From the NCBI RefSeq assembly GCF_014332515.1, contig NZ_VFSD01000028.1, positions 20,309 to 84,308 on the forward strand: a stretch of DNA of 64,000 bases, in the 5' to 3' direction. Each line of letters begins with the position of its first letter. The first letter of the stretch is position 1. The stretch is from Pontibacter beigongshangensis. Its GTDB lineage: Bacteria; Bacteroidota; Bacteroidia; Cytophagales; Hymenobacteraceae. Shown in pieces: positions 53,175 to 60,588 of this stretch. The notes below the pieces were generated by a model, which saw only the letters and a list, made by a program, of their open reading frames with translations, had not been told where the DNA came from and ran no database searches. A program made the translations under genes and the position numbers.

Positions 53175-53675
53175 ATGAAAAATTACGACTTCAAAAGAAG
53201 AAGCCTTTTTTCAGGCCCACATTTTTTAGGGTTATTATTCATAGGAGCTGGTTTGTTATCCATAGCAAGTCCTTTATTTATGAACAGTTCAGGCACTTTA
53301 GAGAAGGCTGTGATAGTTGGGGTTGTAGCCATAACAATTGGGTTATTGGTAGTATCATCTTACGGCGGAACGCTGATAGATTTTAAGGGAAAAAAGGTAA
53401 AAGAGTACACTTCCTTTATGGGGTACAAGTTTGGGCAATGGTCAGCTTTACCAGTAATTACCCGGGTAGTAGTCATTTCCGGTACATCCAAAGTATCTAA
53501 TACTCCCAATGGTATTAGCCCAACATGGTCAGGAGAAGAGACAAATTACAAGGTGTTATTGTACACCGATACTTCTTCAGCCGTGCATTCATTTTTGTTT
53601 TCGAATAAAGACCGAGCCATTTCGGACGGCAGGCACTTGGCAGCTAATTTGAATGCAGCCTTTGAACTGAGATGA
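53175..53675 (+). CDS. Hypothetical membrane protein (166 aa)
   Basis: A 166-aa AT-rich gene with two hydrophobic helices (about residues 16-36 and 45-62), then a soluble C-terminal beta-rich domain (GGTLIDFKGKKVKEYTSFMGYKFGQWSALPVITRVVVISG). The pattern suits a small inner-membrane protein with a PH-like cytoplasmic domain. Last member of the AT-rich islet. Family not recognised. Confidence 0.62.
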   Translation: MKNYDFKRRSLFSGPHFLGLLFIGAGLLSIASPLFMNSSGTLEKAVIVGVVAITIGLLVVSSYGGTLIDFKGKKVKEYTSFMGYKFGQWSALPVITRVVVISGTSKVSNTPNGISPTWSGEETNYKVLLYTDTSSAVHSFLFSNKDRAISDGRHLAANLNAAFELR

Positions 53676-53956
53676 TCAGAAGCGGGCTGAAAGGCTTTAA
53701 GTTGCAAATGAAAATCTTTAGCAAAAGCTAGACTGTCAAAGCCAAAACGTTTATTTCTCTGATAGCGGCAGCCTTGCCCATCGCCAAAGCTTTTTTATAA
53801 CCTTCATATAAGGGCCAGTTACCGATTCCAATTAGGTAGAAATAAATTTTAAATACCAGCGAATTGTCGCAGAACGCCCTTAAAATTGTCGTTTCTACAC
53901 CGCTTGCCTTTCATATTTTAACTTGAAATTTGTTTTGTATAAAGATCAAATCAACT

Positions 53957-54529
53957 ATGAGAAAATTAAAGCTTCAGGTGCAAATGACCCTTGACGGGTA
54001 CATTGGCGGAACAAACGGGGAAATGGATTGGATAACGTGGAACTGGGATGACCAACTGAAGGAGTATGTAACCGAAATAACCGAACCTGTGGACTGTATT
54101 GTGCTCGGCCGGAAACTAGCCCAGGGCTTTATCCCGCATTGGGCTATGGTGGCAGCAAATCCAGACGATCCGGAGTTTACAGCAGGTCAGAAATTTACTG
54201 ATACAAACAAGGTCGTTTTCACCAAAACTCTCCAGGAGCCGGAGTGGGCGAACACGGTATTAGCAAAAGGCGACCTGGTTGCTGAAATAGACCAATTGAA
54301 AAAACAAAACGGTAAGGACATAATAGCTTATGGCGGTGCAACATTTGTGTCGGCCCTCATAGCGCAAGGGCTTATCGATGAGTACCACCTGTTTATTAAT
54401 CCAGTGGTTATTGGTAATGGGATGCCGATTTTTAAAAGTCGTGCCAGCAGACTCGATCTCACTCTGGTGAGAGCAACACCATTTAATTGCGGAATTGTGG
54501 TGCTTCAGTACGAGCCGAAACGCAATTAG
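53957..54529 (+). CDS. Dihydrofolate reductase family (RibD C-terminal domain) protein
   Basis: A 190-aa protein of the DHFR-like RibD_C family: LQVQMTLDGYIGGTNGEMDWI, DCIVLGRKLAQGF, IIAYGGATFVSALIAQGLIDEYHLFINPVVIGNGMPIF. It is probably an NADPH-dependent reductase of unknown substrate, since RibD_C relatives outside riboflavin synthesis are common and uncharacterised. The ATG at 53957 is preferred; an upstream TTG adds nine unlikely residues. It is separated from the pgl-like operon by 95 bp and convergent to it. Confidence 0.85.
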   Translation: MRKLKLQVQMTLDGYIGGTNGEMDWITWNWDDQLKEYVTEITEPVDCIVLGRKLAQGFIPHWAMVAANPDDPEFTAGQKFTDTNKVVFTKTLQEPEWANTVLAKGDLVAEIDQLKKQNGKDIIAYGGATFVSALIAQGLIDEYHLFINPVVIGNGMPIFKSRASRLDLTLVRATPFNCGIVVLQYEPKRN

Positions 54530-54624
54530 AAAACCAGGCTGGCGCTGAACTCAGGAGCCATTCTATCTGAGGTTGACTCCTGCTGCCCAGCCTTGCCTGG
54601 TATAATTTATTGAGGAGTGACGTT

Positions 54625-55758
54625 TTACTGTAATAATTCCCCCTTCAGCACCCTTACCACCTTTTCCAGGTCCTCTTCGGGCAGGCTGCTGCTGGAGGGG
54701 AGGCAGAGACCTTGTTCAAAGAGTTGCTGACTCAGGCTATTGCCATAGTACGCAGCACCTTTAAAGAGCGGCTGCAGGTGCATGGGTTTCCAGAGCCTGC
54801 GCACTTCTATGTTATGGGTTTCCATTGCTAATCTTATCTCTTCCGGGTTTTTACCAAGGCTGGGGTCTAGTAGAATAGTGGTAAGCCAGCGGTTGGAGTA
54901 AGAGCCTTTCGGCTCTGGCAAAAAGGAAACAAATTCACTTTCCAGCCGCTCCCGGTAAAAGTTAAAGACCTCGCGGCGCTGCTTCACCCGCTTTTCCAGC
55001 ACCTCTATTTGTCCGCGCCCGATGCCTGCCGCAATATTGCTCATGCGGTAGTTATAGCCCATTTGCGTGTGCTCGTAAAAAGAGGCGTCTTCTTTGGCCT
55101 GTGTAGCCAGGAACCTTGCCTGCTCCGCCAGTTTCTCGTCGGCCGTTACCAGGGCACCGCCTCCTGAGGTGGTAATAATTTTGTTTCCGTTAAAGGAGAA
55201 GATCCCAACTTCCCCAAGAGTGCCTGTCTGGTGGCCACCGTAACGGGAGCCTAACGATTCTGCCGCGTCTTCTATTACCGGTATGTTGTAGCGGTGGGCC
55301 ACTTCCAGCAGTTCTTTCAGCATGGCCGGCATGCCGTAGAGGTGCACCAGCAGGATGCAGGCGGGCTTTTTCCCTAGCTTCAGCCTTGCCTGTATAGTTT
55401 GTTCCAGCGTGTCAGGGCACATGTTCCAGGTGGTGGCTTCGCTTTCTACAAACACAGGCGTGGCTCCCATGTACAGGATCGGGTTGGCGGTGGCCACAAA
55501 GGTAAAGGTGGAGCAGATGACCTCGTCGCCGCGTTTCACGCCGAGCACCCGCAGCGCCAGATGAATGGCCGCTGTGCCGGAGTTCAGGGCCACGGCGAAC
55601 CGGGCATTGGTATGCTGGCACACATCGTGCTCAAAGCCCGGAATATTGGGCCCGGCAGTCGTGACCCAATTGTCTTCCAGGGCTTTCTGAACATAATTCT
55701 GCTCATGTCCTCCCAGGTGCGGTACCGAGAGAAAGATGCGTCCGGGCCTATAGTTCAT
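54625..55758 (-). CDS. DegT/DnrJ/EryC1-type sugar aminotransferase (PglE-like)
   Basis: A 377-aa PLP enzyme of the sugar aminotransferase family that makes UDP-4-amino sugars. The cofactor lysine is Lys193 in FSFNGNKIITTSGGGALV; the PLP Asp lies in VIEDAAESLGSRYGG (Asp164). Its start overlaps the stop region of the preceding PglD-like gene by 11 bp. The operon also holds a PglC-like transferase, so it likely builds a bacillosamine-type or related amino-deoxy sugar. The dehydratase that makes the 4-keto substrate is not nearby. Confidence 0.88.
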   Translation of the reverse strand: MNYRPGRIFLSVPHLGGHEQNYVQKALEDNWVTTAGPNIPGFEHDVCQHTNARFAVALNSGTAAIHLALRVLGVKRGDEVICSTFTFVATANPILYMGATPVFVESEATTWNMCPDTLEQTIQARLKLGKKPACILLVHLYGMPAMLKELLEVAHRYNIPVIEDAAESLGSRYGGHQTGTLGEVGIFSFNGNKIITTSGGGALVTADEKLAEQARFLATQAKEDASFYEHTQMGYNYRMSNIAAGIGRGQIEVLEKRVKQRREVFNFYRERLESEFVSFLPEPKGSYSNRWLTTILLDPSLGKNPEEIRLAMETHNIEVRRLWKPMHLQPLFKGAAYYGNSLSQQLFEQGLCLPSSSSLPEEDLEKVVRVLKGELLQ

Positions 55759-56404
55759 GCTTTTTTATGATTTTTGCAGGTACACCTACTGCCGTACAAC
55801 CGGCAGGCAGGTCTGTGGTAACAACGGCACCAGCCCCAACGGTGGTGTGTGCCCCCACCCGGATACCCTGTAAAACGGCGGCATTGGTACCCATGTAAAC
55901 GGCTTCACCCAGCGTGGTAGCACCGGAAACGTTCACACCAGGCATCAGGGCAACAAAATCGGCCAGGCAGGCATCGTGCCCGATGGTACAGCACAGGTTT
56001 ATGAATACGTGCCTGCCCAGTGTGATGTTGGCTGTTAACACCACTCCCTGGCCAATAACAGTGCCTTCGCCTAAATGAATAAATTGATACGGCTTAATTG
56101 AAACAGAAGGATGCACCAGTACCGGGAACGTGAGGTTTTGCAGCGGCTGCAGGCGCGCCACCAGTTGTTGCTTTACCTGGGGCGATCCAATGCCCAGGGC
56201 TACAGACAGCTCCTGCTGCACTTTTTCCAGATCCTTAACTGTACCCAGGTAAGGGAGGTTGTTGATATAGGTGCCGGCGAGGGCGGTGTTGTCGTCATAA
56301 AAGCCCAGGATGTTCCATTGGGCCGACACTTCATTTAGCTGATGGAGTAGCATGAGCAGTTCACGCCCCAGGCCTCCTGCGCCTATAATCACAATATCTT
56401 TCAT
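55748..56404 (-). CDS. Sugar O/N-acyltransferase with left-handed beta-helix (PglD-like)
   Basis: A 218-aa acetyltransferase. The N-terminal domain MKDIVIIGAGGLGRELLMLLHQL is a Rossmann-like substrate-binding domain. The C-terminal part (LGEGTVIGQGVVLTANITLGRHVFINLCCTIGHDACLADFVALMPGVNVSGATTLGEAV) is a hexapeptide-repeat beta-helix. PglD acetylates the 4-amino group of UDP-amino-sugars. The ATG at 56404 is used because it gives the family N-terminus. It overlaps neighbours by 11 bp and 4 bp, which shows translational coupling. Confidence 0.88.
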   Translation of the reverse strand: MKDIVIIGAGGLGRELLMLLHQLNEVSAQWNILGFYDDNTALAGTYINNLPYLGTVKDLEKVQQELSVALGIGSPQVKQQLVARLQPLQNLTFPVLVHPSVSIKPYQFIHLGEGTVIGQGVVLTANITLGRHVFINLCCTIGHDACLADFVALMPGVNVSGATTLGEAVYMGTNAAVLQGIRVGAHTTVGAGAVVTTDLPAGCTAVGVPAKIIKKHEL

Positions 56405-57015
56405 GAAACCTGTATTTCGCCTGTAAACCGTGGAGCCGTAGCGTAGCCGGGCGCATTTACATCTGCTCTTCGCAGAGTTTGTTTCATTGTTTTCAGCAGG
56501 ATGAGCAAATCTGTTCTGAACGACTGGTGTTCCACGTACCACAGGTCGAGCCTGAATTTCTGTTCCCAGGAGATGGCGTTGCGGCCGTGCACCTGTGCCC
56601 AGCCCGTAATGCCAGGCTTTACGTGGTGCCGCCTTGCCTGCTCCCTGGTGTAGAGCGGCAGGTACTCCATGAGCAGGGGCCGGGGCCCCACCAGACTTAA
56701 GTCGCCACGGAGCACGTTAAAAAGCTGAGGCAGCTCGTCGAGCGATGTTTTCCGGACCCAATTCCCGATGCTGGTTAAGCGCTTATCGTCTGGCAGCAGC
56801 TGTCCCTGCACATCGTACAGATCGGCCATTGTTTTAAACTTGTAGAGGAAGAATGGCTTCTCTCGGAAGCCCGGCCGCTGCTGCCTGAAAAACACCTGAC
56901 CTCTTTGCCCAACAGCCAGGCACACCATTACCAGCAGCAAAAGGGGCAAGCTGATAAGCAGTGCCAGACTTGCCAGCACTAAATCCGTAAGGCGTTTAAT
57001 ATATTTCTGGTACAC
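56401..57015 (-). CDS. Phosphoglycosyl transferase / undecaprenyl-phosphate sugar transferase (PglC-like)
   Basis: A 204-aa monotopic phosphoglycosyl transferase. An N-terminal membrane helix (LTDLVLASLALLISLPLLLL, about residues 9-34) is followed by FRQQRPGFREKPFFLYKFKTM and SLDELPQLFNVLRGDLSLVGPRPL, the catalytic core of the family, and GITGWAQVHGRNAISWEQKF. It transfers a phospho-sugar to undecaprenyl phosphate to start a glycan chain. First gene of the three-gene pgl-like operon. The final acceptor glycan is not shown. Confidence 0.9.
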   Translation of the reverse strand: MYQKYIKRLTDLVLASLALLISLPLLLLVMVCLAVGQRGQVFFRQQRPGFREKPFFLYKFKTMADLYDVQGQLLPDDKRLTSIGNWVRKTSLDELPQLFNVLRGDLSLVGPRPLLMEYLPLYTREQARRHHVKPGITGWAQVHGRNAISWEQKFRLDLWYVEHQSFRTDLLILLKTMKQTLRRADVNAPGYATAPRFTGEIQVS

Positions 57016-57187
57016 GGTAATTATTCAATCAGGCGCTGTTTAGGAATCACTTAAAAAGCACTTATACGAAAATACAAATTATTTTATTCGCAACAGTAAT
57101 AGGTGCAGCTTAATTCAATAGCAGGTAGGGGAGAGGCTACAGGAGAGCCGTTAATTTTTTACCTTTGAAGAAAGAGCTAACTTTTGT

Positions 57188-57238
57188 GCAGTAGCAACAG
57201 CAGAAACCTCTGGAGGGCCTTTTTCATTAGAATAATTT
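57188..57238 (-). repeat. CCE interspersed element, copy 22
   Basis: AAATTATTCTAATGAAAAAG, then GCCCTCCAGAGG and CTG triplets (minus strand). The flank CCATTTAACAATCAACAACA matches the leader of copy 16. Confidence 0.9.
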
Positions 57239-57380
57239 GGTTGCTGGTTGCTTGTTGTTGATTGTTAAATGGTTTAATTGTTAAATGGTTAATTTGAAAA
57301 CTGTCTCACCCTTTGTTGTCATTCTGGAAGAATCTTTTGGGCGAAAAGCATGGAAGAAAAGCTTTGAGCACATCCTTAAA

Positions 57381-57479
57381 TCCTGAAAATCCTTGGGGTA
57401 GGGGCCCTATAGAAAGATTCAGACAAGAAGAGCAGCAGCAGCAGAAACCTCCGGAGGGGCAAAATCATTAGAATAATTT
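57381..57479 (-). repeat. CCE interspersed element, copy 23 (long form)
   Basis: The core (perfect CCTCCGGAGG) plus the 50-bp tail. It is about 95% identical to copy 15 over 110 bp. Confidence 0.93.
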
Positions 57480-57673
57480 ACAGCAGGGAGGAATTCGGTT
57501 GTCCCGCTGTTTGAAATCCTGCTGCAGAAGACTTCAAACAGCAGTTGAATGATTGACCAAAACTGTAAAAAATGATCAATTTCTAACTCTTAATTCATAA
57601 CTATTAACTAATCACATCCTGATTCAGACAAAAAAGTCTAACATCTAAAATCTAACATCTGGTATCTTATAAA

Positions 57674-58483
57674 ATGCTTGATTTCCCAAACGCAAAACTG
57701 AACCTGGGCCTGTTGGTGACCGCTAAACGGCCGGATGGTTTCCATAATTTAGAGTCTTGTTTTTACCCGGTGCAGTGGTGCGATGCCCTGGAGGTGCTGC
57801 CGGCACCGGAGGAGCAATTTACCATGAGCGGATTGCCCGTGCCCGGCAACCCCGACTCCAACCTCTGCCTGAAAGCGTACAAGCTGCTGCAGCAGGATTT
57901 TAAACTGCCGCCCGTGCATCTGCACCTGCACAAGGTTATTCCGATGGGGGCCGGTTTGGGAGGAGGATCGGCTGATGCGGCCTTTACCTTGAAGCTGCTG
58001 AATACACTCTTCGAACTAAACCTGAGCGAGGACACGCTGGAGGAGTATGCCCGGAAGCTCGGCAGCGACTGCGCCTTCTTTATCCGGAACAAGCCGGTGC
58101 TGGCTGTGGAGAAAGGCGATGTGTTTAAGCCCATTGACCTGAATTTAAAAGGCTATAGCTGCGTAGTGGTTTATCCCGGCATCCACATCACCACAGCCGA
58201 AGCCTACGGCAACATAACTCCGAAAGCACCTGAAGTTGGCTTGGAAGAACTGCTACAGCAGGACGTAAAAACCTGGCGCCACACCCTGAAAAACGATTTT
58301 GAAGAAGCTCTTTTTCCAAAATACCCGGCGCTGGCTACGCTCAAAGAAAACTTGTATGAGGCTGGTGCCGCTTATGCCGCCATGACGGGTTCCGGCTCGG
58401 CTGTATATGGCTTGTTTAAAGGCGAGGTGCCTGCAAACTTAATCTTCCCCGACAATCACCTTGTCTGGAAGGGGCTGCTTTAG
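57674..58483 (+). CDS. ispE: 4-(cytidine 5'-diphospho)-2-C-methyl-D-erythritol kinase
   Basis: A 269-aa GHMP-family kinase of the MEP isoprenoid pathway that phosphorylates CDP-ME at the 2-hydroxyl. The motif is PMGAGLGGGSADAAFTL (about residues 95-112), with the N-terminal NAKLNLGLLVTAKRPDGFHNLES and C-terminal MTGSGSAVYGLF. Length is close to the family. Its 3' end overlaps the convergent EamA gene by 45 bp, so the last 15 codons are antisense to that gene. Confidence 0.95.
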   Translation: MLDFPNAKLNLGLLVTAKRPDGFHNLESCFYPVQWCDALEVLPAPEEQFTMSGLPVPGNPDSNLCLKAYKLLQQDFKLPPVHLHLHKVIPMGAGLGGGSADAAFTLKLLNTLFELNLSEDTLEEYARKLGSDCAFFIRNKPVLAVEKGDVFKPIDLNLKGYSCVVVYPGIHITTAEAYGNITPKAPEVGLEELLQQDVKTWRHTLKNDFEEALFPKYPALATLKENLYEAGAAYAAMTGSGSAVYGLFKGEVPANLIFPDNHLVWKGLL

Positions 58484-59380
58484 TTTCTTTCGGCGCATGA
58501 CGTAGGCATCGAGCACCGGGTAAATAAACACGCTCAGCAGGATAATGCCAGCCCCATAGAAAAAACCTTCTGACACTTCTTTGTGCTCGTTAAAAATAAT
58601 CCAGGCGAGTATAATGCCGTACACCGGCTCCAGGTTTACCGTCAGGTTCATGGTGTATGCGGTTATGCGCTGCATAAGCCGCACCCCAGCCGTGTAGGCA
58701 TACACCGTACAGGCCAGCGAGAGGATGAGCAGGTACACCCAATCCATGCCGGTGAGGCCAAAGTTTAAGCTGCCGCCTTCTGCAAAAAAGTAGGTATAGA
58801 CCGGAAAAAACAGCACCGTACCCAGGCAGGCACCGGCCATCTCGTAGCAGGAGATGGTGGTGGAGGGCATCTTTTTAGCCAGCCCGGCATTGATGATCGT
58901 AAAAATAGAGGCCAGCAGGGCAGAGGTAACTGCCATGAGAATGCCAAGGATGTTGTTGAACTCGGTTTCGTGCTGAAAAATGATATAGAGCCCCAGGATA
59001 ATAAACAGGCCGAGCAGAATCTCATGGGCTTTGATGCGGCTCCTGGTAAACAAGGGCTCCAGAAAGGCGGTCCAGAGGCTGCAGGTGGCCATACCCACCA
59101 GACAAATAGAAACCGAAGAAACGCGTGCTGAGGCAAAGAACAGCATCCAGTGGGCAGCAATCAGGAAACCCACGCAAAAAACTTTAAGGCCCTGGCTGCT
59201 GCCGAGCCAGAATTTTGTGCCGCGCCTGTAAATGATAAGGCCTAGTGCCAAAACGGTGATGAGGGTGCGCAGCGCCACCAGCTCTACAGCCGGAATGGTG
59301 ATCAGCTTGCCCAGTATAGCCGTGAAGCCCCACAGGAAGATGATGAAATGGAGTTCAACGTAATCTCGCAGGCGTGGCAT
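58439..59380 (-). CDS. EamA/DMT-superfamily transporter
   Basis: A 313-aa membrane protein with ten predicted helices in two EamA repeats (first FLWGFTAILGKLITIPAVELVALRTL, second SACLGTVLFFPVYTYFF...PVYGIILAWIIFNEHKEVS). Drug/metabolite transporter of unknown substrate. Its start overlaps the stop of the LptF/G-type gene by one base (TAATG), so they form an operon. Convergent 3' overlap with ispE. Confidence 0.9.
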   Translation of the reverse strand: MPRLRDYVELHFIIFLWGFTAILGKLITIPAVELVALRTLITVLALGLIIYRRGTKFWLGSSQGLKVFCVGFLIAAHWMLFFASARVSSVSICLVGMATCSLWTAFLEPLFTRSRIKAHEILLGLFIILGLYIIFQHETEFNNILGILMAVTSALLASIFTIINAGLAKKMPSTTISCYEMAGACLGTVLFFPVYTYFFAEGGSLNFGLTGMDWVYLLILSLACTVYAYTAGVRLMQRITAYTMNLTVNLEPVYGIILAWIIFNEHKEVSEGFFYGAGIILLSVFIYPVLDAYVMRRKKLKQPLPDKVIVGED

Positions 59381-60453
59381 TAGCGTGGTATGTAGCGGTA
59401 AAGTATAAAGCCGATGCCGGTAAAGATGACCGTCGGTATCCAGGCTGCGATCATGGGGTCCATGTTACCGACCTGGGCAAGGCTGCGGCTGGCGATCACG
59501 AATATGATGAAGACAAAGGCCAGCACGAACCCGAGCGCTATCTGCACGCCCACTCCGCCACGCGCTTTGCGGGCACTCATAATTACCCCGATCACCGTTA
59601 AAATAATAATGGCAAACGGGTAAGTAAAGCGCTCATACTTTTCTACCAGGTACAGTTCAATATCGTCGGCCCCGCGCTCTATTTTTTGGTTGATAAAGGC
59701 GTTCAGTTCCGGCAGTGTCATGGTTTGCTCCAGCTTGTAGGTACTCTCAAAATCTTTGGGCCGCATGTTCAGGGAGGTATCCAGCTGGCCGCCTTTGTAG
59801 ATGGTTTCTTTCTCGCCATCAAAAGTCCGGAGGGTGTAGCTGTCCATGTGCCATTTCTCTTTTTCTACGTTCCAGGAGATGTAGTTAGTGGTCAGCTTCT
59901 CCGTCAGTTTAGTGCCGGTAATTTTTTCCAGCGCAAAGTTGTAGCCGATGTTGGAGTTGTTGTTGTAGTTCTCCATGTAGGCGTAGGTGTCCGGCGCAAT
60001 TTTCATATGAATATTTCGCCCGTCGTAGGTAAACGGGCTTTTCACGTACTTCACCTGGAAAGCCACCGTTTTTTTGTTCGCATTCGGAATTACCCAGCCG
60101 ATCAGGGCAAAGGTCATGGCCGCTATAATGGAAGCTCCCATCAAATAAGGCACCAGCAAACGTCGGAAACTGACCCCACTGCTCAGGATGGCCACAATCT
60201 CGGTATGCGACGCCAGCTTAGCCGTCACAAACACGGTGGCAATAAACACCGTGATCGGGCTGAGCATGTTGGCATAGTAGGGGATGAGGTTAACATAGTA
60301 CTCCAAAATTTCAGACACCGGCAGCTTGTGCTTTATAAAATCGTCGTTCTTCTCCGTAAAGTCAATTACACAGATAATCGCGACCAGTATGAGCACCACA
60401 AAGAAAAACGTGGTCAGAAATTTCTTCAGTATATACTTATCGAGGAGCTTCAC
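59380..60453 (-). CDS. LptF/LptG-family lipopolysaccharide export permease
   Basis: A 357-aa YjgP/YjgQ-family inner-membrane permease. N-terminal LLDKYILKKFLTTFFFVVLILVAIICVIDFTEKND is a signature helix, three further helices lie near 52-72 and 100-120 and at the C-terminus, and the periplasmic beta-jellyroll lies between (residues about 140-240, containing HMKIAPDTYAYMENYNNNS). It forms part of the LPS transport bridge. Downstream of tgt on the same strand, an arrangement seen in other Bacteroidota. Confidence 0.9.
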   Translation of the reverse strand: MKLLDKYILKKFLTTFFFVVLILVAIICVIDFTEKNDDFIKHKLPVSEILEYYVNLIPYYANMLSPITVFIATVFVTAKLASHTEIVAILSSGVSFRRLLVPYLMGASIIAAMTFALIGWVIPNANKKTVAFQVKYVKSPFTYDGRNIHMKIAPDTYAYMENYNNNSNIGYNFALEKITGTKLTEKLTTNYISWNVEKEKWHMDSYTLRTFDGEKETIYKGGQLDTSLNMRPKDFESTYKLEQTMTLPELNAFINQKIERGADDIELYLVEKYERFTYPFAIIILTVIGVIMSARKARGGVGVQIALGFVLAFVFIIFVIASRSLAQVGNMDPMIAAWIPTVIFTGIGFILYRYIPR

Positions 60454-60588
60454 CTTTTAAAAAGTTAAGAGTTAAAAGTTATGAGTTAAGAGTGTAAAAG
60501 AATTTTAACATATAGGTACACGCCGTGTTCTGTTTTGGAGAGATACTTATAGATTTTAACTTTTAACTCTTAACTTTTAACTGGCTCG
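60454..60588. repeat. Inverted repeat between tgt and LptF/G gene
   Basis: AAGTTAAGAGTTAAAAGTTA near 60463 and TTTAACTTTTAACTCTTAAC near 60560 are inverted relatives. The region can form a long AT-rich hairpin in the operon transcript. Confidence 0.7.

Larger units (their letters stand above)
57016..57673. other. Intergenic region with two CCE elements (658 bp)
   Basis: Between divergent pgl-like and ispE genes. It contains CCE copies 22 and 23 in tandem (same orientation), a TGTCATTCTGGAAGAATCTT-type repeat (57318-57350) also seen in the MITE at 27405, and AT-rich ACATCTAAAATCTAACATCT sequence before ispE. Confidence 0.6.

Noticed and set aside
2499..57479. CRISPR array or tandem repeat interpretation of the CCE copies
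   Set aside because: The copies are kilobases apart, in both orientations, without regular spacers, so they are dispersed rather than arrayed.
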